Of a stretch of DNA of 64,000 nt, positions 48,657-60,250 are shown one piece after another. The notes beneath the pieces were generated by a model. It did not search any database, was not told where the DNA came from, and worked only from the letters and a program-made list of their open reading frames with translations. The first letter of the stretch is position 1. Every line of letters starts with the position of its first letter. The stretch lies in NCBI RefSeq assembly GCF_000382165.1, contig NZ_KB907712.1:56132-120131 (forward strand). Direction: 5' to 3'. Both the position numbers and the translations under genes were made by a program. This DNA is from Arsukibacterium perlucidum DSM 18276. Lineage in GTDB: Bacteria; Pseudomonadota; Gammaproteobacteria; Enterobacterales; Alteromonadaceae.

Positions 48657-50033
48657 TCAGATAAAAATGGCGCTTACCTGAAACAGTTTTTCCACTTCGA
48701 CAATATGCTTTTTGTTTACCATAAACAGAATCACGTGGTCATCTGTTTCAATAACAGTCGTGTCATGGGCAATTAACACTTCGTCACCGCGTACTATGGC
48801 ACCAATGGTGGTGCCGGGTGGCAGTTTCAGGTTGCCAATGGTTTTGCCAGCTACCTTGCTGGTGCTGCTGTCACCACGTACTACCGCTTCTATTGCTTCA
48901 GCAGCGCCACGGCGTAACGAGTAAACGTTAACGATGTCGCCGCGGCGAATATGGGTAAGCAATGCCGATATGGTTGCTTGCTGCGGTGATACTGCGATAT
49001 CAATTTCACCGCCTTGCAACAGATCGACATAGGCGCCGCGTTTAATCAGGACCATGGTTTTCTGGGCGCCCATCCTTTTGGCCAGCATCGCCGACATGAT
49101 ATTGGCTTCATCATCATTGGTAACAGCAATGAACACATCAACCTGCTCAACACTTTCTTCTTCCAGCAGCTCCGGATCAGAGATATCGCCAACATACACC
49201 AGAGTGCTGTCCAGACTGGAGGCCAGAAACTCGGCCCGCTCTTTACTGCGTTCTATCAGTTTTACACTGTGGGTTTTTTCCAGTGCCCTGGCTAAACCAA
49301 AGCCAACGTTACCACCACCGGCGATCATTATCCGCCGGTAACTGCGCTCCAGTTTTTGCAGCTCGCTCATTACCGCTCGGATATGTTTAGTCGCGGCAAC
49401 AAAAAAAACTTCATCGTCTGCTTCAATAATGGTAGTACCCAGGGGTTTTATGGCATTACCACGACGGTAAATTGCCGCGACCCGGGTTTCAATATTGGGC
49501 ATATGTTCTTTTAATGCTGATAAAGCATGGCCGACCAGCAAACCGCCGTAATAAGCTCTGACAGCAACCAGACTTACTTTGCCTTCGGCAAATTCAACTA
49601 CCTGCAGCGCACCCGGATAGTCTATTAAACGGCGGATATAGTTGGTTACCAGCGCTTCCGGGGCGATAAAATGGTCGACCGGCATATCATCTTTGTTAAA
49701 CAGCTCATCGCGATACTTCAGATACTGGTTGGTGCGGATGCGGGCTATTTTCAGCGGGGTATTAAAAATACTGTAGGCAACCTGACAGGCAACAATATTG
49801 ACTTCATCACTGTTTGTTACCGCTACTATCATATCGGCATCTTCTGCCCCGGCTTTTTTAAGTACATCAGGGTGAGAGCCATGGCCATGCACCACCTGTA
49901 AATCGAATCTGTCCTGCAGATTACGTAATTTATCCAGATTAGTATCAACCAGGGTAATGTCGTTTTGCTCACCAACCAGGTTTTCAGCTAAGGTGGCGCC
50001 TACCTGGCCTGAGCCTAAAATTATAATCTTCAT
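48657..50033 (-). CDS. trkA: Trk potassium uptake regulator TrkA
   Basis: 458 aa. Two tandem RCK units, each with an NAD-binding Rossmann fold ([20 protein letters not shown] at the N-terminus and [19 protein letters not shown] near residue 235) and a TrkA-C domain. It binds NAD(H)/ATP and gates TrkH on the cytoplasmic face. It overlaps rsmB by four bases, in the conserved def-fmt-rsmB-trkA operon. Confidence 0.97.
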   Translation of the reverse strand: MKIIILGSGQVGATLAENLVGEQNDITLVDTNLDKLRNLQDRFDLQVVHGHGSHPDVLKKAGAEDADMIVAVTNSDEVNIVACQVAYSIFNTPLKIARIRTNQYLKYRDELFNKDDMPVDHFIAPEALVTNYIRRLIDYPGALQVVEFAEGKVSLVAVRAYYGGLLVGHALSALKEHMPNIETRVAAIYRRGNAIKPLGTTIIEADDEVFFVAATKHIRAVMSELQKLERSYRRIMIAGGGNVGFGLARALEKTHSVKLIERSKERAEFLASSLDSTLVYVGDISDPELLEEESVEQVDVFIAVTNDDEANIMSAMLAKRMGAQKTMVLIKRGAYVDLLQGGEIDIAVSPQQATISALLTHIRRGDIVNVYSLRRGAAEAIEAVVRGDSSTSKVAGKTIGNLKLPPGTTIGAIVRGDEVLIAHDTTVIETDDHVILFMVNKKHIVEVEKLFQVSAIFI

Positions 50034-51364
50034 CCGGCGTGGTTATCCTGTGGCGCTTTTTGCAGCAGCGCATAATAAAAGCCATCACGGTTCAGCTGGC
50101 CTGGGAACAGTTGCCAGCCCGGCTGGCCGGCAGTTGTAATCTCGTCGTTGTCTTGCGGTCCAATAGGGAGCAAGCGGGCATCGGTATTATTACTGAGAAA
50201 AAGGGTTATTTGCTGATGGTTTTCGGCCGGTAGCACACTGCAGGTAGCGTAGAGCAACTTGCCACCCGGCGCCAGCAGGGCCCAGCATTGTTGTAAAATT
50301 TGCTGTTGCAGCTGCACCAGCGGCGCGATATCACTTTTTTTTCGAAGCCAGCGAATATCTGGGTGGCGACGAATAACCCCGGTGGCTGAGCAGGGGACAT
50401 CCAGCAATATTTTGTCAAACAACCGGCCATCCCACCAGCTATCAGGGTTGGCCGCATCGGCTGCTAACACTTCAGCATCCAGGCCAAGCCGTTGCAGGTT
50501 TTCCCGCACCCGAACTAAACGGCCAGGGTCTTTATCCAGCGCGGTAAGCTTAGCGTTGGGAGCCAGCTCCAGCAGGTGGCAGGTTTTACCACCAGGGGCA
50601 CAACAAGCATCGAGAATATGCCGCTCATTTTCCGGCGCCAATAGCCACGCAGCATATTGGGCCGCGGCATCCTGCACTGAAAACCAGCCCTGCTGATAAC
50701 CCGGCAATTCAGTAACATCTGTCGGGGTATTCAGCAACAGAGCCGTTGGCAAGGCTGCAATCGGTTGACTGTATCCAATGTCTTCAGCAGCTAATGCAGT
50801 GCAGAATTCCTCTGTACTAATTTGCCGGGTATTAACCCGCAACCACAATGGTGCTTTAAGTTGATTAGCGTCGAGGATGCTTTGCCAGTCATCAGGATAT
50901 GCTGTTTGCAGGCTGCTGATTAACCAACCTGGATGGTTGAACTGCACAGCCTGGCTGGCCTGGCTGAAATTGAACAACTGTGGCTGGCGCTGTACATTAC
51001 GTAACACACCATTAATTAACTTAGTCAGTGACTGGCCTTTTAACTCGCGGGCGGCATCCACTGTAGCGTTAATGGCTGCATGGTCTGGTACCCGCATAAA
51101 ATGCAGCTGGTAAATGCCAACATAAATCAGAAACTGCAACACCCGGAAGTTTTTAACCAGCGGCTTTTGCATCAGCCGGGCACAGACATGTTCCAGCTGT
51201 GGCAGGGTGCGCATCACTCCAAAGCAGATTTCCTGCAACAAGGCTTTATCCAGCGGATTAGTGATTTGCTGCTGGGCTTTGGGTAACACATCAGACAACG
51301 AGCGGCCCTGGTCAATTACCTGATAACAGCACTGGGCAGCTAAGGCCCGGCAATCACGGCTCAT
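50030..51364 (-). CDS. rsmB: 16S rRNA (cytosine967-C5)-methyltransferase RsmB (Sun)
   Basis: 444 aa. An N-terminal NusB-like RNA-binding domain (about 1-140) precedes the SAM methyltransferase with [16 protein letters not shown] and the Cys pair in [17 protein letters not shown] and [10 protein letters not shown]. It overlaps fmt and trkA by four bases on each side (ATGA type), so translation of the whole block is coupled. Confidence 0.97.
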   Translation of the reverse strand: MSRDCRALAAQCCYQVIDQGRSLSDVLPKAQQQITNPLDKALLQEICFGVMRTLPQLEHVCARLMQKPLVKNFRVLQFLIYVGIYQLHFMRVPDHAAINATVDAARELKGQSLTKLINGVLRNVQRQPQLFNFSQASQAVQFNHPGWLISSLQTAYPDDWQSILDANQLKAPLWLRVNTRQISTEEFCTALAAEDIGYSQPIAALPTALLLNTPTDVTELPGYQQGWFSVQDAAAQYAAWLLAPENERHILDACCAPGGKTCHLLELAPNAKLTALDKDPGRLVRVRENLQRLGLDAEVLAADAANPDSWWDGRLFDKILLDVPCSATGVIRRHPDIRWLRKKSDIAPLVQLQQQILQQCWALLAPGGKLLYATCSVLPAENHQQITLFLSNNTDARLLPIGPQDNDEITTAGQPGWQLFPGQLNRDGFYYALLQKAPQDNHAG

Positions 51365-52332
51365 GTGTTAGCCAATACTGGTGTTGCCGGTAGCTTAGTA
51401 CCAACTTTAAACCAGTCAGCCCGGCCATTCAGGAAATCTGCAACCGCCATTGGTTTCTTGCCAGGTGGTTGCAGCGTAGTAAGTACTAACACACCACTGG
51501 TGCAGGCTATCTCAATGCCTTTTTTACTGGCAGCTAATATCTGGCCGGCGGGCGCCTGATGCTCAGTGTTTTGCCAGCTGGCCTGCCAGATTTTTACCGT
51601 GCCCTGAGTTAATTGCAGATAGCTGGCTGGCCACGGATTAAAGGCCCGGATTTCCCTGCTCAGGGCTTCAGCACTTTTGCTAAAATCGAGCAGACCTTCT
51701 TCCTTATGTAGCTTTTCGGCATAACAGGCGAGGCTGTTATCCTGCGGTTCAGCACTGACTTGCAGGGCCGGCAACTGCGCCAATGCATTTATTAAAGCCT
51801 GAGGACCCAGCTCTGCCAGCCGGTCATAAAGGCTGGCGCTGGTATCTGTGGGGGCAATTTCGCAGCTGACTTTGCTTAGCATAGCGCCGGTATCCAGTCC
51901 TTCGTCCATTTGCATAATGGTAACACCGGTTTGCTGATCACCAGCCCAGATGGCCCGTTGAATGGGGGCAGCGCCGCGCCAGCGCGGCAGTAAGGAACCA
52001 TGCACGTTAATACAGCCTAACCGCGGGCTTTGCAGCACGGCCACAGGCAATATCAGGCCGTAGGCTACCGCTACCATTACATCAGCATTTAGCGCAGCGA
52101 GCTCGGCCTGAGCTTCGGCTTTTTTCAACGATTTGGGCTGATAAACCGGTAACTGATGTTGTTCAGCCAACTGTTTTACCGCACTGGGTTGTAGCTTCTG
52201 GCCACGACCTGCCGGGCGATCTGGCTGGCTATATACCGCAATAACCTGATGGGGGCTGGCAATTAAAGCCTGTAAATGACGGGCGGCAAAATCGGGGGTG
52301 CCGGCAAATATAATACGTAAAGGCTGAGTCAC
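51361..52332 (-). CDS. fmt: Methionyl-tRNA formyltransferase
   Basis: 323 aa. The formyl-transferase fold has [17 protein letters not shown] at the start and the catalytic [24 protein letters not shown] segment (Asn-His and Ser). It transfers formyl to initiator Met-tRNA. It lies 13 bases after def, the enzyme that removes the formyl group. Confidence 0.98.
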   Translation of the reverse strand: MTQPLRIIFAGTPDFAARHLQALIASPHQVIAVYSQPDRPAGRGQKLQPSAVKQLAEQHQLPVYQPKSLKKAEAQAELAALNADVMVAVAYGLILPVAVLQSPRLGCINVHGSLLPRWRGAAPIQRAIWAGDQQTGVTIMQMDEGLDTGAMLSKVSCEIAPTDTSASLYDRLAELGPQALINALAQLPALQVSAEPQDNSLACYAEKLHKEEGLLDFSKSAEALSREIRAFNPWPASYLQLTQGTVKIWQASWQNTEHQAPAGQILAASKKGIEIACTSGVLVLTTLQPPGKKPMAVADFLNGRADWFKVGTKLPATPVLANT

Positions 52333-52345
52333 TGTGAGTCCTGTA

Positions 52346-52861
52346 TTACAGCGCGTGGCGCTGGGCCATTTTGGCTTCTTTTTCCATTTTCTTGCGAATG
52401 CGCTCTCGTTTTAATGGTGACAAATAATCAATGAACAACTTACCCACCAAGTGATCCAGTTCATGTTGCAGACAAATAGCCAGCAAGCCATCTGCCGCCA
52501 GTTCAAATGGCTCACCGTTACGATCAAGCGCCTTCACTTTAACTGTGGCGGCCCGCTCTACCGAGGCATAGTTTTGCGGCACTGACAAACAGCCTTCTTC
52601 ATAGCTGGTGATGCCGTCACGCTCAACAATTTCCGGGTTAATCAGCACCAGCGGTTCATCGCGATGTTCAGACAAGTCTATTACCACTACCCGCAGGTGT
52701 ACATCTACCTGGGTAGCCGCCAGACCAATACCATCTTCATCATACATAGTTTCAAGCATGTCACTAACTAACTGCTTGATTTGCTGAGTTACTTCAGTAA
52801 CCGGTTTCGCTACAGTACGTAACCGATCGTCAGGAAAATGTAATACTTTTAAAACTGCCAT
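52346..52861 (-). CDS. def: Peptide deformylase
   Basis: 171 aa. All three motifs are present: GIGLAATQV (residues 44-52), EGCLSVP with the metal ligand Cys91, and QHELDHL with His133, Glu134 and His137. It removes the N-formyl group from new proteins. It is the first gene of the def-fmt-rsmB-trkA block and divergent from the LysM gene. Confidence 0.98.
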   Translation of the reverse strand: MAVLKVLHFPDDRLRTVAKPVTEVTQQIKQLVSDMLETMYDEDGIGLAATQVDVHLRVVVIDLSEHRDEPLVLINPEIVERDGITSYEEGCLSVPQNYASVERAATVKVKALDRNGEPFELAADGLLAICLQHELDHLVGKLFIDYLSPLKRERIRKKMEKEAKMAQRHAL

Positions 52862-52984
52862 AATACCTACAAAAATATGCTTTATTTCAAAGGTTGTGAT
52901 ATGTTTTAATTTTAGCCATTAATCCGCTGTATTAACAGCATAGTGTGCAATAATTACAACAAGAATAAGTTCAAGGAAGCAGGC

Positions 52985-54094
52985 ATGCTGAAAAAAATTG
53001 CAATATCTGTAATCGCACTGTTTTGTTGGTTGTCGTTCAGCCTGCAAGCTGACGTACTGCAAATAAGAGAGGATGCACCCGCTTCCTATGTGGTGAAGAA
53101 AGGTGACACGCTGTGGGATATCTCAGCACTGTATCTTAATGAACCCTGGTTATGGCCACAATTGTGGCAGATGAATCCACAAGTAGATAACCCGCATTTA
53201 ATTTACCCCGGCGATGTGCTGACCCTGACTTATGACAGCATGGGGCGGCCACGTTTGTCGGTAAACGATAATGTGAAACGCTTGTCGCCGGAAGTGCGTA
53301 AAACCATGAAGGGCGATGGTGCTATTACCACCTTACCGCTGAGTATGATCCGGCCTTTCCTGACTTACGAACAAGCGCTGAGCGAAGAACAAATTGCGGC
53401 TATGCCTTATATTCTTGGCACCAATACTGCGACCAAGATGGCAGCAGAGACTCATACCGTCTATGTGAAAGGTGTATTGCAACCAGGCACGTCCTATGGC
53501 GTTTACCGCAAAGGTAAGCCATATGTTGACCCGGATTCAGGTTCAGTTTTAGGCTATGAAACAAGCTTAATTGCTACTGCCCGCGCTTTTCGCCCGGGTC
53601 GCGAGGCCACTGAAGACAGTCCGCTTGAAGCAGCTTCAATGCACGTGCTGAGTGTAAAGCGCGAGATTAAACAGGGTGATAAAGTTATGCCAGCGCTGGA
53701 AGGACAGTCTTTACCGGCGTTTTTCCTGATTAGCAAACCAGACTTTGCAGTAGACGGCACTATTATTGATACCACATCTCAGTTAAGAGAATTCTCAAAA
53801 ATGGATATCGTGGTGCTTAACCGTGGGTTAATTAACGATATGCAAGCGGGCCAGATGCTGGGGATTTATCGTCAGTCACCATCGGTTATTGATGGTGAGG
53901 ATGGCCCGGTATATGTAGAAGATGCAAGTAAATTACAAAAGATGTTTCGTAATTTTGGTGATAACAGCATCAGCATGCCACGGGAGAAAGTGGGTGAGTT
54001 AATGGTGTTTAAAGTAGCAGAGCGGGTAAGTTTCGCCATTGTTACCAGTACCCGTCGTCCAATCCGGGTTGGAGATGCTATCTCGAACCTTTAA
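52985..54094 (+). CDS. LysM-domain exported protein
   Basis: About 369 aa from ATG 52985 (MLKKIAISVIALFCWLSF), with AAGGA seven bases upstream; the frame is open 14 codons further without a signal. A signal peptide (cut near LQA-DVLQ) precedes one LysM domain (YVVKKGDTLWDISALYLNEPWLWPQLWQMNPQVDNPHLIYPGD). The remainder, about 280 residues, is unassigned but conserved next to dprA in gammaproteobacteria. It probably binds peptidoglycan in the periplasm. Confidence 0.92.
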   Translation: MLKKIAISVIALFCWLSFSLQADVLQIREDAPASYVVKKGDTLWDISALYLNEPWLWPQLWQMNPQVDNPHLIYPGDVLTLTYDSMGRPRLSVNDNVKRLSPEVRKTMKGDGAITTLPLSMIRPFLTYEQALSEEQIAAMPYILGTNTATKMAAETHTVYVKGVLQPGTSYGVYRKGKPYVDPDSGSVLGYETSLIATARAFRPGREATEDSPLEAASMHVLSVKREIKQGDKVMPALEGQSLPAFFLISKPDFAVDGTIIDTTSQLREFSKMDIVVLNRGLINDMQAGQMLGIYRQSPSVIDGEDGPVYVEDASKLQKMFRNFGDNSISMPREKVGELMVFKVAERVSFAIVTSTRRPIRVGDAISNL

Positions 54095-54118
54095 TTAATT
54101 TGATGGAGCCAGTTTGCC

Positions 54119-55210
54119 ATGGATGATCTCCGCAACTGGCTCGCTTTAGCCTCTGTGCATGGCCTGGATGGTCTGAAGTTCCAACGACTAAGCGAGCATA
54201 TTCCACTGGCCGAGCTGGTCAGTTTACCTATTAGTACGTTACGCAATATCGGTTTTACGTCGCGTCAGGCCGAATTATTGGCACTCCAAGGTCCGCGGCG
54301 TGCTGATCTGGCAATGGAGTGGCTGGCTCAGTCAACTCAGCATCATGTTGTGACATACCACGACCCGCGTTATCCGCCATTACTAAAACAAACCAAACAA
54401 CCACCACTCTTGCTTTTTGTTAAAGGTCAGGCAGAGCTTCTGCCAAGACAGCAACTGGCAATGGTTGGCACCCGCCAGCCAACACCAACCGGACGTAAAG
54501 TTGCCCAGAATTTTGCAGCAGAACTTGTTCAGCAAGGCTATATGGTTACCAGTGGCATGGCACGGGGTATTGATAGTGAGAGCCACAAAGGCGCACTGCA
54601 AGGAGGGGGCTTTACTATCGCGGTGCTGGCGCATGGCTTACAGCAAATATACCCGGCGAGCAACAGAGCACTGGCTGAGCAAATAACTGCAAGTGGTGCT
54701 TTGGTCACTGAGTTTTTTCCGGATATTGAGGCCAGAGCCGAATTTTTTCCGCAGCGCAATCGGATTGTGGTGGGCTTAAGTTCTGCAACCATAGTAGTGG
54801 AAGCGGCTATGAAAAGTGGTTCGCTGATTAGCGCGAATTTAGCGGCGGAATATAATCGTGATCTTTTTGTGGTACCTGGCCCGATATACAGCCGGCAATC
54901 TGCAGGTTGTCACTGGTTAATTCAACAAGGTGCTAAACTTGTCACTTGCGTGGCCGATATATTGGAAGAGTGGCAGTTTTTCGCCCAGAATGGCTTAAGT
55001 ACTTTAGCGTTAGATGAAAAAAAGTCTGCGCCGGACTTGTCTGCGCAGCAGTTGTTGGCTAACGTAGGAGATGACGCTACTGCAATAGATTTAATTGCTG
55101 AGCGGTCTAACATGTCAGTGACAGACGTATCAATAACCTTACTGCAGCTGGAAATAGCAGGTGAGGTGGCAGCAGTACCCGGTGGTTACATTAGAGTGAG
55201 GAGTGCCTGA
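54119..55210 (+). CDS. dprA: DNA-processing protein DprA (Smf)
   Basis: 363 aa. An N-terminal SAM-like helical domain precedes the Rossmann-type DNA-binding core with [39 protein letters not shown] and [14 protein letters not shown]-terminal winged-helix-like domain follows ([26 protein letters not shown]). It protects incoming single-stranded DNA and loads RecA in transformation, and is also found in non-competent bacteria. It is followed two bases later by smg. Confidence 0.97.
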   Translation: MDDLRNWLALASVHGLDGLKFQRLSEHIPLAELVSLPISTLRNIGFTSRQAELLALQGPRRADLAMEWLAQSTQHHVVTYHDPRYPPLLKQTKQPPLLLFVKGQAELLPRQQLAMVGTRQPTPTGRKVAQNFAAELVQQGYMVTSGMARGIDSESHKGALQGGGFTIAVLAHGLQQIYPASNRALAEQITASGALVTEFFPDIEARAEFFPQRNRIVVGLSSATIVVEAAMKSGSLISANLAAEYNRDLFVVPGPIYSRQSAGCHWLIQQGAKLVTCVADILEEWQFFAQNGLSTLALDEKKSAPDLSAQQLLANVGDDATAIDLIAERSNMSVTDVSITLLQLEIAGEVAAVPGGYIRVRSA

Positions 55211-55212
55211 TA

Positions 55213-55686
55213 ATGTTTGATATCCTCGTTTATCTGTTTGAAAATTATATTCATAATGAATCTGATATATATGTAAACCACGCGGATCTGACCAAAGAGC
55301 TCAGCCGTGCCGGCTTTCATGATGACGACATTTTTAAAGCGTTAAAATGGCTCGATAGCTTGTCTGCTTTGCAGGAAAGCCATATTAAGCCCTATCTGAC
55401 GAAGGTTAACTCAACTGCCGTCCGTATTTATACGGCAGAAGAGCAGCGCAAGCTGGATGTTGCGGACCAGGGATTTCTATTGTTTTTAGAGCAAATTAAT
55501 GTGCTCGATGCCAATACCCGTGAGATGGTAATTGACCGGGCCATGGACCTTGACAGTGCAGCACTCAGCCTGGAAGATTTAAAATGGGTGGTGCTGATGG
55601 TGCTGTTTAATGTACCTGGCCGAGAAAACGCCTACGCCCAAATGGAAGACTTAATTTTTGATGAACCCGACGGGCCGCTGCATTAA
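55213..55686 (+). CDS. smg: Smg family protein (DUF494)
   Basis: 157 aa, acidic. [35 protein letters not shown] is the family start, and [33 protein letters not shown] is its C-terminus. The function is unknown, but it is nearly always next to dprA. No membrane segments or signal peptide. Confidence 0.96.
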   Translation: MFDILVYLFENYIHNESDIYVNHADLTKELSRAGFHDDDIFKALKWLDSLSALQESHIKPYLTKVNSTAVRIYTAEEQRKLDVADQGFLLFLEQINVLDANTREMVIDRAMDLDSAALSLEDLKWVVLMVLFNVPGRENAYAQMEDLIFDEPDGPLH

Positions 55687-55701
55687 GCGGCTGTTGCTGA
55701 T

Positions 55702-56259
55702 ATGACCGAAGATTCGCCGCTGTTTAAGCTGCCGCAACAGCAGCAGCTTTGCCCGTTATGTCAGAATGCACTACAGATAAAGTCGTCTAAAAACGGCCCC
55801 TTTCTGGGCTGTAGTGCCTACCCTGCCTGCAATTATATTAAACCATTGCACCAGCACGACCATGCGATAGTGAAAGTATTGCCGACAGAAATTTGTCCAC
55901 AGTGTGGTGGCGAACTGGCGGTGAAAAACGGTCGTTACGGCATGTTTATTGGTTGCACTGGTTATCCGGCATGTGACTTTGTGGTTGATCAACATGAAGA
56001 TAACAAAGACCAGCCGCAGCTAAGCTGCCCAAAATGCAAAAAGGGCTACCTGACCGAGCGAATTAATAAATTTGGCAAGCATTTCTATGGCTGCGATCGT
56101 TATCCTCATTGTCGTTTTCTGATAAATGATAAGCCGCAGCAGGGTAATTGCTATTGCTGCAGCTTTCCATTGCTAGTTGCTAAAAAAGACACTTTGTACT
56201 GTGCGAAAAAAGGTTGCGGAAAAAAACAGCCGGCCCCTGAGGCCGGCATAGCTTATTAA
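55702..56259 (+). CDS. Topoisomerase-type zinc-finger protein (YrdD-like)
   Basis: 185 aa with three or four C4 zinc ribbons, each with the pattern CPxC-x(n)-GxFxGCxxYPxC ([55 protein letters not shown]). They resemble the C-terminal zinc fingers of topoisomerase I, which bind single-stranded DNA. The short fourth ribbon is CYCC..CAKKGC. It follows smg as in E. coli (smg-yrdD). Its last codons overlap the purK terminator and, by four bases, the purK stop. Confidence 0.93.
   Translation: MTEDSPLFKLPQQQQLCPLCQNALQIKSSKNGPFLGCSAYPACNYIKPLHQHDHAIVKVLPTEICPQCGGELAVKNGRYGMFIGCTGYPACDFVVDQHEDNKDQPQLSCPKCKKGYLTERINKFGKHFYGCDRYPHCRFLINDKPQQGNCYCCSFPLLVAKKDTLYCAKKGCGKKQPAPEAGIAY
56221..56247 (-). terminator. 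Terminator of purEK, inside the 3' end of the zinc-finger gene
   Basis: On the minus strand GCCGGCC pairs with GGCCGGC (plus 56229-56235, 56241-56247) around a five-base loop, followed by TGTTTTTT. It lies just beyond the purK stop and within yrdD-like coding sequence. Confidence 0.7.
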
Positions 56260-57392
56260 TCGCTGAGTTGCCCAAGCATTTGTTCAAGTTCCGGATAAGC
56301 TGCCGCCGGCAGTAAATCGATCAGTTTGGCAAAGCGGGCTTTAAGCTCGGCCAGTGAGTTGGCTGATAAATTGATATGACCCATTTTTCTGCCAGGCCTT
56401 TTAGCTTTGCCATACCAGTGGATATGTAGCCCGGCCAGACTGAGTATAGCTGCTGGTGCACTGTCTTCACCCAGGATATTGATCATCAGGGTAGGGCGTA
56501 AAAGTTCAGTATTGCCCAGTGGCATGCCGGCTACCGCCCGCAAATGATTTTCGAACTGACAGACATCGGCGCCTTGCTGGGTCCAGTGGCCAGAGTTATG
56601 GACCCTCGGTGCGATTTCGTTAACCAGCAAGTTTCCGTTTACTTCAAAAAACTCTATCGCCAGTACGCCAACATAGTTAAGGCCATTAGCAATAGCGGCG
56701 AACATCTGTTCGGCCTGTTGCTGAAGTTGCCCGTTAACCGGCCGCGCCAATGATACGCTCAGCACACCATTGACATGATGGTTTTCAGTTAACGGGTATA
56801 CTTTAACTTCACCGCTGGCTGCTCTTACCCCAACTAATGACAGTTCCCGGTTGAAGCTAATAAACTGCTCGGCAACAATTGCTTGCTTACTATCGGCAGC
56901 CAGAAAATCTGCCATCTGCTGCCATACTGCATTTGCCTTAGCAGGTTCCTTTAAGCGCCACTGACCTTTGCCGTCGTAGCCGGCCAATGCACTTTTAAAG
57001 ATCAGTGGCAAGCCAAGATTGCTAACGGCCTGTTTAAAATCAGCTTCGTTGTTAATGACGCTATAGCTGGCGCTGGCTACCCCACAACGGGCTAGCAGGG
57101 CTTTTTCTAACCGACGATCGCCACCGGCTTGAATGGCGTCACTGCCGGGCAGAAACTTACCGCTTTGCTGGCACTGCTCAAGTATCGGTAAGGGAATATG
57201 TTCAAATTCTGCAGTTATTACGTCAGCATCTGCAATCGCATTTGCCAGGCCGCTCCCCAGTTGCTGCTGGGTTAGCGGATGAACAATAGTGTCTGAATTA
57301 ACATCATAGGCACTGATTGTTATATTAAGGGGCGCCCCGGCCAGTGCCATCATCCGTGCCAGTTGACCTGCGCCTAGTACCAGTATCTTCAT
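56256..57392 (-). CDS. purK: 5-(carboxyamino)imidazole ribonucleotide synthase PurK
   Basis: 378 aa, ATP-grasp enzyme. It starts with [20 protein letters not shown], and [13 protein letters not shown] and [31 protein letters not shown] are family signatures. It converts AIR, ATP and bicarbonate to N5-CAIR in purine synthesis. It overlaps purE by four bases. Confidence 0.98.
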   Translation of the reverse strand: MKILVLGAGQLARMMALAGAPLNITISAYDVNSDTIVHPLTQQQLGSGLANAIADADVITAEFEHIPLPILEQCQQSGKFLPGSDAIQAGGDRRLEKALLARCGVASASYSVINNEADFKQAVSNLGLPLIFKSALAGYDGKGQWRLKEPAKANAVWQQMADFLAADSKQAIVAEQFISFNRELSLVGVRAASGEVKVYPLTENHHVNGVLSVSLARPVNGQLQQQAEQMFAAIANGLNYVGVLAIEFFEVNGNLLVNEIAPRVHNSGHWTQQGADVCQFENHLRAVAGMPLGNTELLRPTLMINILGEDSAPAAILSLAGLHIHWYGKAKRPGRKMGHINLSANSLAELKARFAKLIDLLPAAAYPELEQMLGQLSD

Positions 57393-57880
57393 AGCGAAAC
57401 CTTTGCTGGATCTGGCTGGCTTAGTACGGTGTCAGTTTGCGCCTGACGGAAAGCATCAATTTTTGTCATCAACTCTTTGTTGTGGGTTGCCAGAATTTGC
57501 GCTGCCAGTAAGCCGGCATTGGCGGCACCGGCTTCGCCAATGGCTAAGGTTCCAACCGCCACACCCTTTGGCATTTGCACTATTGATAACAGAGAGTCGA
57601 TACCCTTCAGAGCTTTTGATTGCACAGGTACACCTAGCACCGGCAAGCTGGTAAACGCTGCTGCCATGCCCGGCAAATGAGCTGCGCCACCCGCCCCGGC
57701 AATAATGACTTTTAAACCGCGACTGGCTGCGCTACTGGCATAGTCAGCCAGCAACTGCGGAGTACGATGGGCAGATACCACGCGGGTTTCATAACTGATG
57801 CCAAAGGAATCGAGCATATCAGCCGCCAGTTTCATGGTTGGCCAGTCTGAGGTTGAACCCATTATAATACCCACTTGCAT
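57389..57880 (-). CDS. purE: N5-carboxyaminoimidazole ribonucleotide mutase PurE
   Basis: 163 aa. The substrate loops [20 protein letters not shown] and [14 protein letters not shown] (with the catalytic His), together with [28 protein letters not shown], are those of class I PurE. It uses the product of PurK. It is the first gene of the purEK pair. I looked for a PurR-like site upstream and saw none I would defend. Confidence 0.98.
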   Translation of the reverse strand: MQVGIIMGSTSDWPTMKLAADMLDSFGISYETRVVSAHRTPQLLADYASSAASRGLKVIIAGAGGAAHLPGMAAAFTSLPVLGVPVQSKALKGIDSLLSIVQMPKGVAVGTLAIGEAGAANAGLLAAQILATHNKELMTKIDAFRQAQTDTVLSQPDPAKVSL

Positions 57881-57980
57881 GCCGCTTTCCTTCTGAACTT
57901 AATGAACTGAAATGACTAAGGCGCTATTATAGCGGCAACTGAGAGTGATTAAAATTTTTACTGTTAACCGGGGTAAATTG

Positions 57981-58541
57981 ATGAGTGGGTGCACCATAGC
58001 GACAGCGGTAGAACTGTTGCAGCAGGGCGAGGTGATTAGCTATCCGACTGAGGCTGTTTATGGCCTGGGTTGTGACCCGGATAACGAAGCCGCCGTGCTA
58101 AAGTTAGTGGCAATAAAGCAACGATCGGTAGAGAAGGGCTTGATTCTGGTAGCGGCTACTTACTCCCAGCTATTGCCTTATGTTGATGATAAAGCTATTC
58201 CTCTGGAAAAGCGTTACCAGATTATTTCCAGCTGGCCCGGCCATATCAGTTGGGTATTGCCCGCCAGCAAAAACGCTCCTAAATGGATTACCGGCCAGTT
58301 TACAAGTATAGCGGTGCGGGTCAGCGCTCATCCTGTGGTGCAGCAGCTGTGCCAGCAATATGGTAAGCCAATCGTTTCAACCAGTGCAAACCTGGCTGGT
58401 GAGCCTGCTATCACAGATTATCAGCGGCTCCTGGCTACTTTGGGTTTAAAGGTGGCCGCCATAGTAGAAGGTGCATTGGGCGGCGCAGCTCAGCCCAGTC
58501 AAATCCGGGATGCCATCAGCGGCCAGCTAGTAAGGAGTTAA
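57981..58541 (+). CDS. tsaC: Threonylcarbamoyl-AMP synthase TsaC (YrdC/Sua5)
   Basis: About 186 aa from ATG 57981 ([33 protein letters not shown]); a GTG 12 codons earlier is in frame but the family does not have that extension. [19 protein letters not shown] and [14 protein letters not shown] are diagnostic. It makes threonylcarbamoyl-AMP for t6A37 in ANN-decoding tRNAs. hemF starts one base after its stop. Confidence 0.95.
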   Translation: MSGCTIATAVELLQQGEVISYPTEAVYGLGCDPDNEAAVLKLVAIKQRSVEKGLILVAATYSQLLPYVDDKAIPLEKRYQIISSWPGHISWVLPASKNAPKWITGQFTSIAVRVSAHPVVQQLCQQYGKPIVSTSANLAGEPAITDYQRLLATLGLKVAAIVEGALGGAAQPSQIRDAISGQLVRS

Positions 58542-58542
58542 T

Positions 58543-59472
58543 ATGGCACAGAGTAACAGCGAGCAGTTGCAACAGGTGCAACAGTTTTTAACGGCACTGC
58601 AGGATACGATTTGCAGCGAACTTGAAAAAGCAGATGGCAAAGGCCATTTTATCGAAGATGCCTGGCAGCGACCGGAAGGCGGCGGTGGTCGTAGCAGGGT
58701 ACTGACTAATGGCGCAGTATTTGAGCAAGCCGGCGTTAATTATTCACACGTTTTTGGCGCGCAAATGCCAGCCTCTGCCACAGCTCACCGGCCAGAGCTG
58801 GCTGGCCGCAGCTTCCATGCCTGCGGGGTTTCATTGGTGTTGCATCCGCATAACCCGCATTTACCCACTACCCATGCTAATGTGCGGTTTTTCATTGCTG
58901 AAAAAGACGGCGAAGAGCCGGTCTGGTGGTTTGGTGGCGGTTTTGATTTAACCCCGTATTATCCGTACGAAGAGGATGTCGTGCACTGGCATCAAACGGC
59001 GAAAGCTGCAGTGGAACCTTTTGGTACCGAGTATTACCCGGCCTATAAAAAATGGTGTGATGACTATTTCTACTTAAAGCACCGTGGCGAAACCCGCGGC
59101 GTCGGCGGCTTATTTTTTGATGATCTTAATGCCCTGGGTTTCTCCCAAAGCTTCGGCTTAATGCGTGCAGTGGGAGAGGCGTTTTTACCAGCCTATCTGC
59201 CTCTAGTCCAAAAACGCAAAGATACGCATTTTACTGAGCAACAGCGCCAGTTCCAGCTATACCGCCGTGGTCGTTATGTCGAGTTTAACCTGGTATACGA
59301 CAGAGGTACCTTATTTGGTCTGCAAAGCGGCGGCCGTACTGAATCCATCTTAATGTCGATGCCGCCGCTGGTGCGTTGGCAGTATGGTTATCAACCCGAG
59401 CCAGGCAGTGCAGAAGCGATGTTATATCAGCGCTATCTTAAGCCACAGGATTGGTTGAAGCTCAGCAGTTAA
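58543..59472 (+). CDS. hemF: Oxygen-dependent coproporphyrinogen III oxidase
   Basis: 309 aa. The signatures [31 protein letters not shown]-like [17 protein letters not shown], and [28 protein letters not shown] are complete. It decarboxylates coproporphyrinogen III with O2 in haem synthesis. In gammaproteobacteria it commonly lies with tsaC and aroE; here aroE follows after an inserted sigma-factor cassette and a haemoglobin gene. Confidence 0.98.
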   Translation: MAQSNSEQLQQVQQFLTALQDTICSELEKADGKGHFIEDAWQRPEGGGGRSRVLTNGAVFEQAGVNYSHVFGAQMPASATAHRPELAGRSFHACGVSLVLHPHNPHLPTTHANVRFFIAEKDGEEPVWWFGGGFDLTPYYPYEEDVVHWHQTAKAAVEPFGTEYYPAYKKWCDDYFYLKHRGETRGVGGLFFDDLNALGFSQSFGLMRAVGEAFLPAYLPLVQKRKDTHFTEQQRQFQLYRRGRYVEFNLVYDRGTLFGLQSGGRTESILMSMPPLVRWQYGYQPEPGSAEAMLYQRYLKPQDWLKLSS

Positions 59473-59692
59473 TTCTGTCACCCGCTAGCGAACACATGGG
59501 TTAAATACCGGGATTTTCAGTAGCAGGTAGTTGTTCATGCAAGCAGCTAAAGCTCATGCTTCCATTCAGGTGCTGCTTTTGCTGCACCATCAGCCTTAAG
59601 AAAACTTTAGGTCATATCACCCTTCACAAAATAAATGTCACACTTTTCCAGCAAAACCACGTCTTATTATAAAACATTGGAGCAAAAGTGAC

Positions 59693-60250
59693 TTGAAAGG
59701 ATTTACTGAAAAAGTTGCCCCTGATGTTGTAAAAGATGCGCAACAAGGACAGTTGCTTGCTCTAAAGCAACTCTATCAGGACTATGCAACAGCAGTTTTG
59801 CGGCTGGTTAGCGGCATTTTGGGGTCGGTGGAAGAAGGGCGTGATCTCACTCAGGAGATCTTTATCAAAGTCTTCGGAAAACTACCCGAATTACGCCAAA
59901 TTGATGCTTTTCCCAGTTGGCTAAAGCAACTCAGTGTGAGGATGGCTGTTGATCAACTGAGAAAGCGAGTTAGTTTTGTGCATGAAGCGCTGGAAGAGGT
60001 TATTGAATCAGAACCTGACTGGATGCAGGCTACTGACATGCTTTGCCAGTTGGATGATATTGAACGTGTTATGTGCAACTTGTCGGAGGTTGAACGTGCT
60101 TTAGTTTGGTTGCATGTAGTAGAAGGTTATACCCATGAAGAGTTAGCGAAAATGTTGGAATGTTCTGAAACTGCCGTTAGACAGAGATATCGGCGGGCAA
60201 TGGTTAAGCTAAAAAGTAAATTATACAGGCAGGTCAAAGATGAACAGTGA
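59693..60250 (+). CDS. ECF-type RNA polymerase sigma factor (second)
   Basis: 185 aa from TTG 59693; GGAG lies about ten bases upstream. Region 2 (LYQDYATAVLRLVSGILGSVEEGRDLTQEIFIKVFGKLPEL) and region 4 (EVERALVWLHVVEGYTHEELAKMLECSETAVRQRYRRAMVKL) are clear. It is only weakly like the sigma factor at 34.6 kb. The next two genes overlap it in sequence (11 and 4 bases), so the three form one transcription unit. They insert between hemF and the haemoglobin/aroE pair and look more AT-rich than the flanking genes, a sign of acquisition. The gap 59473-59692 shows no other feature. Confidence 0.9.
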   Translation: MKGFTEKVAPDVVKDAQQGQLLALKQLYQDYATAVLRLVSGILGSVEEGRDLTQEIFIKVFGKLPELRQIDAFPSWLKQLSVRMAVDQLRKRVSFVHEALEEVIESEPDWMQATDMLCQLDDIERVMCNLSEVERALVWLHVVEGYTHEELAKMLECSETAVRQRYRRAMVKLKSKLYRQVKDEQ

